From the NCBI RefSeq assembly GCF_015159745.1, contig NZ_JADDOJ010000036.1, positions 1 to 38,452 of the forward strand: DNA of 38,452 nt. Direction: 5' to 3'. This DNA comes from Ramlibacter aquaticus. Lineage in GTDB: Bacteria; Pseudomonadota; Gammaproteobacteria; Burkholderiales; Burkholderiaceae_C. Of the stretch, positions 1 through 11,111 are shown piece after piece (position 1 is the first letter of the stretch; every line of letters starts with the position of its first letter). A program made the position numbers and the translations under genes. Below the pieces are notes generated by a model that was not told where the DNA came from, did not search any database, and was given only the letters and a program-made list of their open reading frames with translations.

Positions 1-360
1 TTCCCGCCGAGCTCTGCCCGGCCGGGGACGGGTCGGACAGTGGCGGGCGTCAACCTCGGCTTTGTGGCGTACCCCAGCAAACGACGCGCAGCCATCACAG
101 CCGTCACCCCTCGCGTCTGCCGCGTCCGCCCATGCTGGCGGTGGCTGCTACTTCTGGCGCTGCAGCCCTGAGCATGCTGGGCGTCAGGGCGGCGTGGAGT
201 GGCAGCGCGAAGTCGGATACGCGGAAAAGCCGGAGCCTCCTGTCCGGCGGAGGGGTCGGGGTGATGTGAACACGCCGACAACCGTAGGGGGACGCGACCA
301 CCGCACCCAAGGTGCCAGAGCGCTCCACCCGTGCCGGGGCTGGCGCCAGCGCCGCCCAGG
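1..360. other. Left edge, no convincing gene
   Basis: This stretch lies downstream of rsmG. Open frames exist on both strands, but GC-rich DNA produces these by chance, and none of the translations resembles a family I know. One plus-strand frame is open from the edge to a stop near base 171 and could in principle be the tail of a gene starting outside the window. Its composition (many Arg, Pro and Trp) argues against that. In many Burkholderiales parA/parB follow rsmG; neither is visible here. No terminator or RNA gene is apparent. Confidence 0.5.
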
Positions 361-1001
361 TCAGGCGCGGCGCATCCAGACCAGGCAGCGCTCGGCGTCC
401 AGGCCCGGCACCACCAGCTGTTCCACGTGAAACACGGTCACCTCGGGCGGCAGGGCGGCCCGCTCGGCGTCCGGGCTCTTGCCCTTCATCGCCATCCAGA
501 CGCCCTCCGACGCCAGGGCCTGGGCAGTGACAGCGACGAAATCAGCCAGCGACGCGAAAGCCCGCGAGGTCACCAGGTCGTACGGCCCCGCCAGGCTTTC
601 GGCCCGTGCATGAACGCCGCGAAGCGTGGGGATGCGCAGCGCGCCCGCCACCTGTTGCACGAACGCCGCCTTCTTGGCCACAGTGTCCACGCAATCGACC
701 TGCACGCCCGGCACGCACACCGCCAGCACGACCCCGGGCAAGCCCGCGCCTGAGCCCGTGTCCATGATGCGCAGCGCCCTGCCCTGCGCGTGCCGCAACA
801 CGGGCCCGACCACGGAGAGGCTGTCCAACAGGTGGTGCGTCAGGATTTCTTCGGGCGTGCGCAAGGCGGTGAGGTTGTAGGCCTTGCTCCACTTCTGCAG
901 CAGTTCGGCATACGCCACGAGCTGGTCGGCCTGCCGCTCGTCCAGATCCAGGCCCAGCGAATGGGCCCCGGCCAGAAGTCCGGCCCGCATGTCGAACGCC
1001 A

Positions 1002-1002
<1 letters not shown>
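361..1002 (-). CDS. rsmG: 16S rRNA (guanine-527-N7)-methyltransferase RsmG (GidB)
   Basis: RsmG methylates N7 of G527 in 16S rRNA using S-adenosylmethionine; loss in other bacteria gives low-level streptomycin resistance. The 213-residue product matches the family length. The SAM-binding glycine loop DTGSGAGLPG is at about residues 81-90, preceded by the family-typical segment KWSKAYNLTA (about 37-46). It follows mnmG with the mnmG stop and rsmG start sharing one base (TGATG), so translational coupling is likely. An in-frame ATG four codons downstream is an alternative start. A parS-like palindrome is embedded near the 3' end at 419-434. The family assignment is firm. Confidence 0.96.
419..434. 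promoter_or_regulatory. parS-like ParB-binding site inside rsmG
   Basis: The 16 bases TGTTCCACGTGAAACA form an almost perfect palindrome, differing at one position from the common parS form TGTTTCACGTGAAACA. It lies within the rsmG coding sequence. ParB-CTP clamps load at such sites near the origin and organise chromosome segregation. The match is direct observation; ParB binding is inference from the known motif. A second, perfect core lies at 1321-1334. Confidence 0.75.
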
Positions 1003-2942
<1,940 letters not shown>

Positions 2943-3118
2943 GGGTGCGCCGCGCAAGCGCCTGGGGGGATGACCCTCGATTTTACGTCCGGGGCCCCAA
3001 GGGCGCGACGCCGGGCCGGCATGGCCCCCAGCCTCGCCTGCCACGCTGTACACGCAGGCCTGCAGCCGGGCTGCGGGCCTTAAGCTGCGGCCCATCCACA
3101 GCCCTTCCAGCCCCGCCC

Positions 3119-3700
3119 ATGAAACTCCTCGTCTTCGCCGGCAGCACCCGCCAGGCCTCCTGGAACCGCAAGCTCGCCCACCAGGTGGCCGAGATCGCCG
3201 CCGAAGCGGGCGCCCAGCCCACGCTGCTGGAACTGGGCGACTACCAGGTGCCCATGTACAACGCCGACCTCGAGGCCGAGGGGACGCCACCGGACGTGAT
3301 GCGGCTGAAGGAGGCCATGGCCGCCCATCCCGCCTGGATCGTGTGCACACCGGAGTACAACGGCAGCTATCCCGCGCTGCTCAAGAACACGCTCGACTGG
3401 GTGTCCAGCCCCGTCAAGGGCGATCCGGTGTGGTCCAACGGCCTGCGGGCCACCCGCGGCAAGGTGGTGGGCGTGCTCAGCGCCTCGCCGGGTGCGCTGG
3501 GCGGCCTGCGCTCGCAGTCCCACCTGGTGCCCCTGCTGTTCAACCTGCAGTGCTGGGTGGCGCCCGCCACCTTCGCCCTGTCGCAGGCGGCCTCCGCGTT
3601 CGACGCGTCCGGCCGGCTGGCCCAGGACGCCGCACGCCTGCGCGTGCGGGCCGTGGTGGATGAGGTGCTGCGCGCCGCGCAGCGGCTGGGCGCGCCCTGA
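3119..3700 (+). CDS. NADPH-dependent FMN reductase family protein
   Basis: A flavodoxin-fold oxidoreductase of 193 residues that probably reduces FMN, quinones or related acceptors with NAD(P)H (NADPH_dep_FMN_red family, ChrR/YieF-like). The N-terminal phosphate loop [13 protein letters not shown] (about residues 8-20) binds the FMN phosphate, and [17 protein letters not shown] (about 80-96) is the characteristic second flavin-contact segment. The ATG at 3119 is chosen because the family begins with a short strand (MKLLVFAGS) and the upstream residues do not fit. It is divergent from mnmG across 176 bp. The physiological substrate cannot be read from sequence. Confidence 0.9.
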   Translation: MKLLVFAGSTRQASWNRKLAHQVAEIAAEAGAQPTLLELGDYQVPMYNADLEAEGTPPDVMRLKEAMAAHPAWIVCTPEYNGSYPALLKNTLDWVSSPVKGDPVWSNGLRATRGKVVGVLSASPGALGGLRSQSHLVPLLFNLQCWVAPATFALSQAASAFDASGRLAQDAARLRVRAVVDEVLRAAQRLGAP

Positions 3701-3705
3701 ACCTG

Positions 3706-3730
3706 GCGGGGGCGGGGCGCCCTCCCCCGC
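3706..3730. terminator. GC-rich hairpin after flavin reductase
   Basis: A 7-bp stem (GCGGGGG at 3706-3712 with CCCCCGC at 3724-3730) lies directly after the flavin reductase stop. There is no T tract, so it is at best a Rho-assisted or weak terminator. Confidence 0.3.
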
Positions 3731-3806
3731 GCCTGTCAACTCCAGGACAACGCAGCGACGGGCCGCGGGCCCACAATGGCTGTCCCCATCCCGCAAGGAG
3801 ACAAGC

Positions 3807-4565
3807 ATGGAAATCGCATCCCTCAAGCACGTGGTCAGCGAGGACGAATGGAAGCTGCGGGTGGACCTCGCGGCCGCCTACCGGCTGGTGGCGCTCTACG
3901 GCTGGAGCGACCTGGTGTTCACCCACATCTCGGCCCGCATCCCCGGCCCCGAGCACCACTTCCTCATCAACCCCTACGGGCTGATGTTCGACGAGATCAC
4001 CGCGTCCTCGCTGGTCAAGGTCGACCTGCACTGCAACAAGGTCATCGACTCCCCCTTCCCGGTCAACCCGGCGGGCTTCACCATCCACAGCTGCATCCAC
4101 GAAGTGCGCGAGGACGCCGGCTGCGTGCTGCACACGCACAGCCGCGCCGGCGTGGCCGTGAGCGCGCAGAAGCACGGCATCCTGCCGATCAGCCAGCAGA
4201 GCACCTTCGTGCTGGGCTCCCTGGCCTACCACGGCTACGAAGGCGTGGCCCTGCGCGGTGACGAGAAGCCGCGGCTGCAGGCCGACCTGGGCCACAAGAA
4301 CTACCTGGTGCTGCGCAACCACGGCCTGCTCACCGTGGGCCGCACCGTGGCCGATGCGTTCCTGCACATGTACACCTTCGAGAACACCTGCCGCATCCAG
4401 GTCGACGCGCTGGCCGGCGGCAGCGAGCTGACCTTCGTGGACCCGCAGATCATCGAAAACATCGGCGAGGTGTTCAAGACGGCCACCAGCGGCCAGGGCG
4501 CCAACATCGCGTGGCCCGCGCTGCTGCGCAAGCTGGACAAGGTGGACCCGGGCTACAAGAACTGA
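3807..4565 (+). CDS. Class II aldolase/adducin family protein
   Basis: A cytoplasmic zinc-dependent class II aldolase/adducin-fold protein of 252 residues. The family includes sugar-phosphate aldolases, epimerases and decarboxylases. Metal ligands are visible: His109 and His111 in HTHSRAG, and a third at His172 in LRNHGLL. An Asn/Gly-containing substrate loop INPYGLMFDE lies at about 54-63. The start is supported by an AAGGAG ribosome-binding site at 3795-3800, 6 nt before the ATG; a -10-like CACAAT lies a little further upstream. It stands alone between the flavin reductase and a convergent AsmA-like gene, so context does not reveal a substrate. Confidence 0.9.
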   Translation: MEIASLKHVVSEDEWKLRVDLAAAYRLVALYGWSDLVFTHISARIPGPEHHFLINPYGLMFDEITASSLVKVDLHCNKVIDSPFPVNPAGFTIHSCIHEVREDAGCVLHTHSRAGVAVSAQKHGILPISQQSTFVLGSLAYHGYEGVALRGDEKPRLQADLGHKNYLVLRNHGLLTVGRTVADAFLHMYTFENTCRIQVDALAGGSELTFVDPQIIENIGEVFKTATSGQGANIAWPALLRKLDKVDPGYKN

Positions 4566-4590
4566 GCGCAGGCCGCGCTTGCGCCCGGCC

Positions 4591-5781
4591 TCACTTCCCG
4601 AACAGCCCCTTCAGGGCTCCGCCCACGCGGTCGCCGATGCCGGCGCCCGCCCCGGTGCCCAGGCCGGGGGCGATGGCGGTGCCGATGGCCGCCCCCACCA
4701 GCGCACCCCGGCTCAGGGTGACGCTGGGCGCATCCAGCGTTCCGCCCACCACCAGCGGCACGCCCAGGTTGCCCCCGGCGGACGCGTTGGTGAGGCTCAC
4801 CGTGACGTGGCCCGAGAGCTGGCGGGCGCTCGACGCCGCCACGCTCCCGCTGGCCGACAGGGCCCCCGAACTCGCCACCAGGTTGTCCAGCTGCAGCGCG
4901 CGGCCCCGCGTGGCCAGCCGCCCGGCCAGCGTGTCCAGCCGCGTCTCGCCGCCGCGGTTCAGGCCTACGGTGCGCACCGCCTGCGCAAGGTCGATGCCGT
5001 GCAGCACCGCGCCCCGCACGGTGAAGCGCGAATCGGTGTGCAGCGACTCGGGCAGGCCGGCGAGCTCGCCCTGCAGCTCGGTGTGCGCGTCCAGCCGGCC
5101 ACTCAGGGTGCGCGAGGGCACGGTCAGCGCGGAGACCTCCACGCCGGCGGTGTCCAGGCTGCCGACCAGGCGCAGCCCGCGCCCTCCCGGTCCGGGCGCC
5201 TGACGCAGCGTGCCCTGCACCGTGCCGCCCGCCAGCTTCACCTGCAAGGCCCAGCCGGCGTCCTGCCGGTCGAGCTGTGCGTCGACGACGATGCGGCCGC
5301 CGCGCTCGTTGACCCAGGCCACGTCCTCCAGCCGCACCCGCTGCGGCCAGGGCATGGGCGCAGCGGCGCGCGGGCCGGCAGTCGCCTGAGGTTCATGGGC
5401 CCCCGGTGCCGGCTGTGCGCGCGCGGCCAGGGCCGCCAGCGCCTGCTGGGGCAGCACCGCATGGCGCAGCAGCAAGGTCTGCACTTCCAGGCGCCGCTGC
5501 AGCAGCGGCTGCCAGGCGGGCTCCAGCGCCAGGCGGTCCAGCGTGAGCGGCGGCTGGCTGCCCAGCACCAGCCGGTCCAGCGCCACGCCCGGAAGCGGCC
5601 ACAAAGCGACCGACAGCGCACCGATCTGCACCGGCACGCCCAGCGCGGCCGCGAGCTGCTGCTCCACCCGGCCCTTGAAGTCCGCGGTGCCTATCCACAC
5701 GCGCGCCAGGATGAGCAACAGCGCGAGCAGCAGCACCAGCGCGCCGGCGAGCGCAACCATCCCCTTGATCCAGCGTGTCAT
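4591..5781 (-). CDS. AsmA-like family protein
   Basis: A membrane-anchored periplasmic protein of 396 residues resembling the AsmA family, whose members are linked to outer-membrane assembly and to phospholipid transport between membranes. One hydrophobic N-terminal helix (about residues 7-26) is followed by the AsmA-type segment ADFKGRVEQQLAAALGVPV. Beta-rich repeats make up the rest, and a Gly/Ala-rich tail ends in GLFGK, as in other proteobacterial AsmA-like proteins. The start at 5781 places the transmembrane helix at the N-terminus. Upstream the minus strand reads GACAAT (5793-5788) 6 nt before the ATG with no Shine-Dalgarno, a possible leaderless start. It converges on the class II aldolase gene with a 25-bp gap. 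Confidence 0.82.
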   Translation of the reverse strand: MTRWIKGMVALAGALVLLLALLLILARVWIGTADFKGRVEQQLAAALGVPVQIGALSVALWPLPGVALDRLVLGSQPPLTLDRLALEPAWQPLLQRRLEVQTLLLRHAVLPQQALAALAARAQPAPGAHEPQATAGPRAAAPMPWPQRVRLEDVAWVNERGGRIVVDAQLDRQDAGWALQVKLAGGTVQGTLRQAPGPGGRGLRLVGSLDTAGVEVSALTVPSRTLSGRLDAHTELQGELAGLPESLHTDSRFTVRGAVLHGIDLAQAVRTVGLNRGGETRLDTLAGRLATRGRALQLDNLVASSGALSASGSVAASSARQLSGHVTVSLTNASAGGNLGVPLVVGGTLDAPSVTLSRGALVGAAIGTAIAPGLGTGAGAGIGDRVGGALKGLFGK

Positions 5782-5874
5782 GCCGGCATTGTCACGAACC
5801 CGGACCCGGCAGGGAATCCCGGTGCCCGCTAGCATCCACAGCTTCCCAACCGCATGCGCGCGAAAGACACACCC

Positions 5875-6480
5875 ATGAAGCTCTACTACTCCCCCGGGGC
5901 CTGCTCGCTGTCGCCCCACATCGTGCTGCGCGAAGCCGGTCTCGCCTTCGAGCCGGTGCTGGCGCCCACCAAGACCAAGAAGCTGCCCGACGGCAGCGAC
6001 TACACGGCGGTGAACCCGCTGGGCTACGTGCCCCTGCTGGAGATGGACGACGGCGCCCGCCTGCGCGAAGGCCCGGCCATCATCCAGTACGTGGCCGACC
6101 AGGCCCCGCACAAGAACCTCGCGCCGGCCAACGGCACCCTGCAGCGCTACCGCCTGCAGGAGTGGCTCACCTTCATCGGCACCGAGCTGCACAAGACCTA
6201 CTCGCCGCTGTTCAACCCGGCGTTCAGCGACGACACCAAGAAGTTCTTCAAGGACAAGCTGGCCTCGCGCTACCAGTGGGTCGAGAAGGAACTGGCCGGC
6301 AAGGACTACGTGATGGGCGACCACTTCACCGTGGCCGACGCCTACCTGTTCACCGTCACGCGCTGGGGCAAGGCCATGAAGCTGGACTTCGGTGCCACGC
6401 CCCACCTGGACGCCTGGATGGCGCGCGTCGCCGCGCGCCCCGCGGTGCAGGAAGCCCTGAAGGCGGAAGGTCAGGCCTGA
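5875..6480 (+). CDS. Glutathione S-transferase, beta class
   Basis: A cytosolic glutathione transferase of 201 residues, the same length as Escherichia coli GST. The start MKLYYSPGACSLSPH contains the beta-class signature Cys10, and His106 (IGTELHKTYS) matches the conserved beta-class His106. The thioredoxin-like domain covers about residues 1-80 and the all-helical domain about 88-201. An in-frame ATG at 5854 would add seven residues before the canonical start and is less likely. Its 3' end overlaps that of the convergent MFS gene by 10 bp. Likely roles are glutathione conjugation or thiol protection. Confidence 0.94.
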   Translation: MKLYYSPGACSLSPHIVLREAGLAFEPVLAPTKTKKLPDGSDYTAVNPLGYVPLLEMDDGARLREGPAIIQYVADQAPHKNLAPANGTLQRYRLQEWLTFIGTELHKTYSPLFNPAFSDDTKKFFKDKLASRYQWVEKELAGKDYVMGDHFTVADAYLFTVTRWGKAMKLDFGATPHLDAWMARVAARPAVQEALKAEGQA

Positions 6481-7691
6481 GGCGGCGCCAGGGGCCGCTG
6501 GCGCCACGCCAGCAGCGCCCCCAGCCACAGGGCGCCGGCTGAGAACACCAGCCCGCGCGCGAGGCCGCCCGGGCCGTCGGCGATCCAGCCCACCACCGTG
6601 GGCCCCACGATCTGCCCGGCGGCGAAAACGATGGTGAAGGCACTGATGCCACCGGCCCACTGCGCCGGCGGCAGGTTGTGCCGCACCAGCGCCGTGGTCG
6701 ACGCCACGACCGAGAGGAACACCCCGCCGAACAGCAGGCCGGACACCAGCACGGCCTCCCAACGCGCCGTGAGCGCCGGCACCAGCGTGGCCGCGCCCAG
6801 CAGGGCGTTCAACAGCGCCAGAGCGCCGCCGCCGCGCGCGCGGTCCAGCAAGCGCGCCCAGATGCGCGAGGACGCGATCGTGGCCACGCCCAGCAGCGCA
6901 TAGAAGAGCGTGATGCGCGCCGGCGCCACGCCCTGCTCGCGCAGCAGCGCGATGACGAAGGTCATGTAGCCGATGTAGCCGACGCCGAAGAGCGCGTAGC
7001 CCGCCAGCCCGAAACCGAAGCCGCGCCAGGCCAGGCGCGGCGCCGGCTGGCCCGCCGCCGCCGCGGCCGGCGGCGGCGCGATGCGGGGCAGCTGCGCCGC
7101 CGGCCAGGCCAGCGCCAGCGTCGCGGCGAAGCAGGCCAGCGACAGCGCCCACCAGGCCCAGGCCCAGCCATGCGGCCGCCCGGCGGCCGCCTGCAGCAGC
7201 GCGGGCACCAGCAGCGCGGACAGCGCGATGCCCAGCCCCGTGCCGCCATAGAACAGCCCCAGCAGGAAGCCGCTGCGCGCGGGCTGCACCGCGCCCAGCC
7301 GCGCCGCCATGAGGCCGCCCGCGATGAAGAGCAGCGCGCTGGCCATGCCCGCCAGCACGCGCTGCACGAGCAGCAGGCCGGCATCGGTGAAGAATCCGGA
7401 AAGGCCCATGAACAGGCTGGACAGCGCCGCGCCCGCGAGCAGCACGCGCGATGGCCCGAAGCGGGCCATGAGCCGCGGCGTGGCCAGCGCGCCCAGCAGG
7501 TAGCCCAGCGCATTGCCCGTGTTCATCGCCCCGGCCAGCGTGTAGCTCCACTGCAGGTCGGCGCGCATGGGCGGCAGCAGCAGGCCGTAGGCGAAACGGG
7601 TGATCCCCAGCGACACGGCAGCGCCCAGCGAGAGCACCAGCGCCAGCAGCACGGGGGACGGCGGACGGGCGGGGCTGCGAAGCTCTGGCAT
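6471..7691 (-). CDS. MFS transporter, YbfB/YjiJ family
   Basis: An inner-membrane transporter of 406 residues with about 12 hydrophobic segments. The opening GITRFAYGLLLPPMRADLQWS, followed by an AGAMNTGNALGYLLGA helix, is typical of the YbfB/YjiJ branch of the major facilitator superfamily. The substrate is unknown. Two starts are possible: an ATG at 7700 and one at 7691. I prefer 7691 because a -10-like GACAAT on the minus strand (7704-7699) overlaps the upstream ATG and ends 7 nt before the second, which suggests a leaderless transcript. It is divergent from the old yellow enzyme gene, so the pair may be co-regulated from the 7692-7809 gap. Confidence 0.85.
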   Translation of the reverse strand: MPELRSPARPPSPVLLALVLSLGAAVSLGITRFAYGLLLPPMRADLQWSYTLAGAMNTGNALGYLLGALATPRLMARFGPSRVLLAGAALSSLFMGLSGFFTDAGLLLVQRVLAGMASALLFIAGGLMAARLGAVQPARSGFLLGLFYGGTGLGIALSALLVPALLQAAAGRPHGWAWAWWALSLACFAATLALAWPAAQLPRIAPPPAAAAAGQPAPRLAWRGFGFGLAGYALFGVGYIGYMTFVIALLREQGVAPARITLFYALLGVATIASSRIWARLLDRARGGGALALLNALLGAATLVPALTARWEAVLVSGLLFGGVFLSVVASTTALVRHNLPPAQWAGGISAFTIVFAAGQIVGPTVVGWIADGPGGLARGLVFSAGALWLGALLAWRQRPLAPPQA

Positions 7692-7809
7692 GCGAAGCAT
7701 TGTCGTGGATCAAGTGGGGCCGTCTGGGTACCGGTTTGGTTACTGCACGCCTGCGGCCAAGCCGCTACGCTTGATGGATCTGATGCACAACAACAAGGAC
7801 TGCGCTTTC

Positions 7810-8922
7810 ATGACCTCTTCCCTGTTCTCTCCCCTGCGCGTCGGCCGCATGGAGCTGCCCAACCGCATCGTGATGGCCCCGCTCACGCGCAACCGCGCGC
7901 CGGACGCCATCCCCACGCCCTTGATGGCCGAGTACTACGCACAGCGCGCCAGCGCGGGGCTGCTCATCACCGAAGCCACGGCGATCAGCCACCAGGGCCA
8001 GGGCTATGCCGACGTGCCCGGCCTCTACGGCACCGAGCAGCTCGACGGCTGGCGCCGCGTGACCGACGCCGTGCACGCGCGCGGCGGACGCATCGTCACG
8101 CAGCTGTGGCACGTGGGCCGTGTCTCGCACGTGGACCTGCAGCCCGACGGCCAGAGGCCGGTGGCGCCCTCGGCCATCGCCGCGCGCACCAAGACCTACC
8201 TGATCAAGGACGGCAAGGGCAGCTTCGTGCCCACCTCCGAGCCGCGCGCGCTGGCCGCCGAGGAGATGCCTGGCATCGTGCACGACTTCCGCCACGCGGC
8301 GCGCCACGCGGTCACCACCGCCGGCTTCGACGGCGTCGAGGTGCACGGCGCCAACGGCTACCTGCTGGACCAGTTCCTCAAGACCGGGGCCAACCAGCGC
8401 AGCGACTACTACGGCGGCTCCATTCCCAACCGGGCGCGCCTGCTGCTGGAGGTGATGCGCGCCATCGTCGACGAGATCGGCGGCGACCGCGTGGGCCTGC
8501 GCCTGTCGCCCGTCACGCCCGCCAACGACGTCACGGACGAGAACCCGCAGGCCCTGTTCGAGTACGTGATGAAGCAGCTCGCACCGCTGCACCTGGCCTA
8601 CATCCACATCATCGAGGGCAGCACGGGCGGCCTGCGCGAACTGCCCGACCGTCCCTTCGACTACGAGGCCATGAAGCAGGCCTACCGTCGCGCCGGCGGC
8701 CATGCGGCCTGGATGGTCAACAACGGCTACACGCCCGAGATGGCCGAGCAGGCGCTGGAACACGGCGCCGACCTGGTCGCCTTCGGCAAGGCCTACATCG
8801 CCAACCCGGACCTGGTGGAACGCCTGCGCGCCAAGGCGCCACTCAACACGCCGGACACCGCCACCTTCTACGGCGGCGGCGCCAGGGGCTACACCGACTA
8901 CCCCACGCTGGGACAGGCCTGA
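7810..8922 (+). CDS. Alkene reductase, old yellow enzyme family (NemA-like)
   Basis: An FMN-dependent NAD(P)H oxidoreductase of 370 residues that reduces activated alkenes, quinones, maleimides or nitro compounds (NemA/xenobiotic reductase branch). The (beta/alpha)8 barrel begins LFSPLRVGRMELPNRIVMAP. The catalytic pair His179/Asn182 is in EVHGANGYLLDQF, followed by the family motif RSDYYGGSIPNR. QLWHVGRVSH (about 98-107) is also characteristic. The ATG at 7810 has an AAGGA at about 10 nt; longer in-frame starts precede it but are not family-like. The divergent MFS gene and nearby GST suggest an electrophile-stress neighbourhood, an inference only. nemA is the nearest named relative. Confidence 0.93.
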   Translation: MTSSLFSPLRVGRMELPNRIVMAPLTRNRAPDAIPTPLMAEYYAQRASAGLLITEATAISHQGQGYADVPGLYGTEQLDGWRRVTDAVHARGGRIVTQLWHVGRVSHVDLQPDGQRPVAPSAIAARTKTYLIKDGKGSFVPTSEPRALAAEEMPGIVHDFRHAARHAVTTAGFDGVEVHGANGYLLDQFLKTGANQRSDYYGGSIPNRARLLLEVMRAIVDEIGGDRVGLRLSPVTPANDVTDENPQALFEYVMKQLAPLHLAYIHIIEGSTGGLRELPDRPFDYEAMKQAYRRAGGHAAWMVNNGYTPEMAEQALEHGADLVAFGKAYIANPDLVERLRAKAPLNTPDTATFYGGGARGYTDYPTLGQA

Positions 8923-9054
8923 AGGCGGGCGGGGCAGGCGTCTTTACATGGGCGTGACCCCCGGCTCACCCCGGCGACACAGGCGCGCACCAGACTTCCA
9001 TCACGGCCCAAGGCCCATGACGGGCCCGGCCGAGCCACCGAAAGGACGGACACG

Positions 9055-9540
9055 ATGAGAAACGCTCCCAAGCACCTGCTGGCGGCGATGCTGCTGGCCA
9101 CCCTGGCCGCCGCCGCCAACGCCCAGACGCCGCCTTCGCCCCCGCTTGCCGGCGCGGGCCCCGGTGGGCCCGGCGGCCCCGGCATGATGATGCCGCACCA
9201 TGCGGACCCGGCGAAGATGGCCCAGCGCCGCGCCGAGCACCTGGCCCGGCTCAAGCAGAAGCTGCAGCTCACGCCGGCCCAGGAGCCGGCCTGGCAGGCC
9301 TTCACCGCGGCCATGCCGCAGCCGCCGGCCCAGCGCCCCGACCCGGCCGAGATGGAGAAGCTGAGCACGCCCGAGCGCCTGGACCGCATGAAGGCCATGC
9401 GCGACGCGCGCGCCGCCGACATGGACCGCATGAGCGCGGCCACCAAGAGCTTCTACGCCCAGCTGACGCCGCAGCAGCAGAAGGTCTTCGACCAGTCGGC
9501 CATGCCCCGCCACGGCGGCTGGCACCACGGCGGCAACTGA
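9055..9540 (+). CDS. Spy/CpxP-type periplasmic protein with LTXXQ motifs
   Basis: A small secreted protein of 161 residues. The signal peptide (about residues 1-23, cleavage after NAQ or ANA) is followed by a Pro/Gly/Met/His-rich linker and a helical domain with two LTPxQ motifs (LQLTPAQEPAW, about 77-87, and YAQLTPQQQKVFD, near the C-terminus). The C-terminus is His-rich (HGGWHHGG). The family includes the ATP-independent chaperone Spy and the envelope-stress regulator CpxP. The Met/His-rich segments hint at metal binding, not demonstrated. A good ribosome-binding site (AAAGGA) precedes the start. No sensor kinase gene is adjacent. Confidence 0.82.
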   Translation: MRNAPKHLLAAMLLATLAAAANAQTPPSPPLAGAGPGGPGGPGMMMPHHADPAKMAQRRAEHLARLKQKLQLTPAQEPAWQAFTAAMPQPPAQRPDPAEMEKLSTPERLDRMKAMRDARAADMDRMSAATKSFYAQLTPQQQKVFDQSAMPRHGGWHHGGN

Positions 9541-9545
9541 GGGCC

Positions 9546-9574
9546 CGCGCGGCGCCGCTCAGAAGCGCCGCGCG
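9546..9574. terminator. Perfect 10-bp GC hairpin between spy-like and pagL genes
   Basis: CGCGCGGCGC (9546-9555) pairs perfectly with GCGCCGCGCG (9565-9574) around a 9-nt loop, just after the Spy-like stop and overlapping the last codons of the convergent pagL. No T tract follows on either strand, so it may stall or protect both mRNAs rather than act as a classical intrinsic terminator. Confidence 0.4.
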
Positions 9575-10116
9575 TAACGCAGCAGCAGGAAGTTCTCCCC
9601 GGGGTTGGGCTCGCGCAGCCCCGCGTTGGAGACATGCATCAGGCGCAGGCTGATCTCCTGCTCACCGGCCGCCCCGAAGCTTAGGCCCAGGCCCAGCGTG
9701 TCGACGAAATTCCACGTCGTGCTGAACTGCTTGCGCTCGCGCCGGTAGCGCCTGTCGTTCAGGCTCAGCCCGGCGCCCGCTTCGATGAACCAGGGCGAGG
9801 CGCCGCCCGCCCACCGCCAGCGCAGCATGGGCGACACGGCCAGCTGCGTGAAGCTGGCGTGGCCGCCGCCGGGCTCGCGCGCCCGCCAGTGGGCCAGCCA
9901 GGCCTCGGTCGCCACCGACCAGGACGAGTCCGCTTGCGCAGGCGCGCCCGCGCCCTTCCACGGCCACCACGCCCCCAGCGCGGCCATGGCGGTGCCGTGC
10001 ACGCTCACCCCGCCCTCGGCCAGGTAGGCGCCGCCCGGGCGCCAGTCCTGCGCCAGGGCCAGCCCCGGGAACACCAGGGCGGCACCGGCCAGGAACGACG
10101 CGACGCGAGGCGGCAT
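9559..10116 (-). CDS. pagL: Lipid A 3-O-deacylase PagL family (acyloxyacyl hydrolase)
   Basis: An outer-membrane beta-barrel lipase of 185 residues that removes the 3-O acyl chain from lipid A, lowering endotoxicity. The signal peptide spans about residues 1-22 (cut after LALA). The active-site block near the C-terminus is clear: His161 and Ser163 in MHVSNAG, then PNPGEN with Glu174, matching the known His/Ser/Glu triad of PagL. The protein ends in Phe after alternating residues, a typical outer-membrane barrel terminus. The start at 10116 is chosen because it gives a proper signal peptide; upstream residues are Arg-rich. It is divergent from the ybhP-clsB operon, which also acts on envelope lipids. 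Confidence 0.9.
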   Translation of the reverse strand: MPPRVASFLAGAALVFPGLALAQDWRPGGAYLAEGGVSVHGTAMAALGAWWPWKGAGAPAQADSSWSVATEAWLAHWRAREPGGGHASFTQLAVSPMLRWRWAGGASPWFIEAGAGLSLNDRRYRRERKQFSTTWNFVDTLGLGLSFGAAGEQEISLRLMHVSNAGLREPNPGENFLLLRYARRF

Positions 10117-10337
10117 GCAGCGACTGTGGCAGCGCCGGCTGCCGAGCCGTGCGCGCCGGCTGCAAATCAGGCGCGGCCCGTCATGCACATGCGGCGGGCG
10201 CTGCCAGGGCCCATCGCCGGGCGCCTACAGCGCCGGTGCGTCCCACCCGCCTGCAAGGCCCGCGCGTAAGCCGCAAGGGCTTGCCGTCCTACAGGGGCGC
10301 CACGGGCCGCACCGCCTAATGGATCGCTCCTACAACC

Positions 10338-11111
10338 ATGACCCGCGCGATGACCGATCCCCAGGCCAGCGCCCCGGCCATCACCGTCATGACGGTGAAC
10401 ATCCACAAGGGCTTCACCACCTTCAACCGCAGGTTCATCCTGCCCGAGCTGCGCGACGCGGTGCGCACGGTGGGGGCGGACGTGGTGTTCCTGCAGGAGG
10501 TGATGGGCACCAACGGCCACCACGCCAAGGCCGAGGCCGTGGACGAGCCGCACTACGAGTTCCTGGCCGATGAGATCTGGCCGCAGTACGCCTACGGCCG
10601 CAACGTGGTCTACCCGCGCGGCCACCACGGCAATGCGGTGATGTCCAAGTTCCCCATCGTGCACCACGCCAACCACGACGTTTCCATGCCCGGACCCGAG
10701 AAGCGCGGCCTGCTGCATTGCGTGCTGGAGGTGCCGGGCCACGCGCAGCACCTGCACGCGATCTGCGTGCACCTGGGGCTGGCCGAGTCGCACCGCCAGC
10801 AGCAGCTGGAACTGCTGTGCGAGATGGTGCGCGGCGAGGTGCCGGCCGACGCGCCCCTGATCGTCGCCGGCGATTTCAACGACTGGCGCCGGCGCGCGCA
10901 CGAGGTGCTGGAGCGCGGCGCCGGCCTGCACGAGGTCTTCGTCAGTGCCTATGGGGAATCCGCGCGCACCTTCCCCGCGCGCTTCCCGCTGCTCTCGCTG
11001 GACCGCATCTACGTGCGCAACGCCTCCGTGCACCTGCCGGTGGTGCTGCCGCGCCGCCCCTGGTCGCACCTGTCCGACCACGCCCCCCTGGCCGCGGAGA
11101 TCCACCTGTGA
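10338..11111 (+). CDS. Endonuclease/exonuclease/phosphatase family protein (YbhP-like)
   Basis: A 257-residue member of the metal-dependent EEP fold (DNase I, exonuclease III, sphingomyelinase and phosphatases). Motifs in order: a Thr-x-Asn-x-His strand (MTVNIHKG), LQEV with the metal-binding Glu, [15 protein letters not shown], and the terminal [10 protein letters not shown] with the catalytic His. An ATG at 10350 is an alternative start. It overlaps clsB by 4 bp (GTGA). The ybhP-clsB(ybhO)-ybhN order is the same as in Escherichia coli, so a role in phospholipid metabolism is plausible. Nuclease activity is not implied by the fold alone. Confidence 0.88.
   Translation: MTRAMTDPQASAPAITVMTVNIHKGFTTFNRRFILPELRDAVRTVGADVVFLQEVMGTNGHHAKAEAVDEPHYEFLADEIWPQYAYGRNVVYPRGHHGNAVMSKFPIVHHANHDVSMPGPEKRGLLHCVLEVPGHAQHLHAICVHLGLAESHRQQQLELLCEMVRGEVPADAPLIVAGDFNDWRRRAHEVLERGAGLHEVFVSAYGESARTFPARFPLLSLDRIYVRNASVHLPVVLPRRPWSHLSDHAPLAAEIHL

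Noticed and set aside
62..430. A 122-codon plus-strand frame at the left edge
   Set aside because: Overlaps the 3' end of rsmG antisense, Arg/Pro/Ser-rich and unlike any family known to me.
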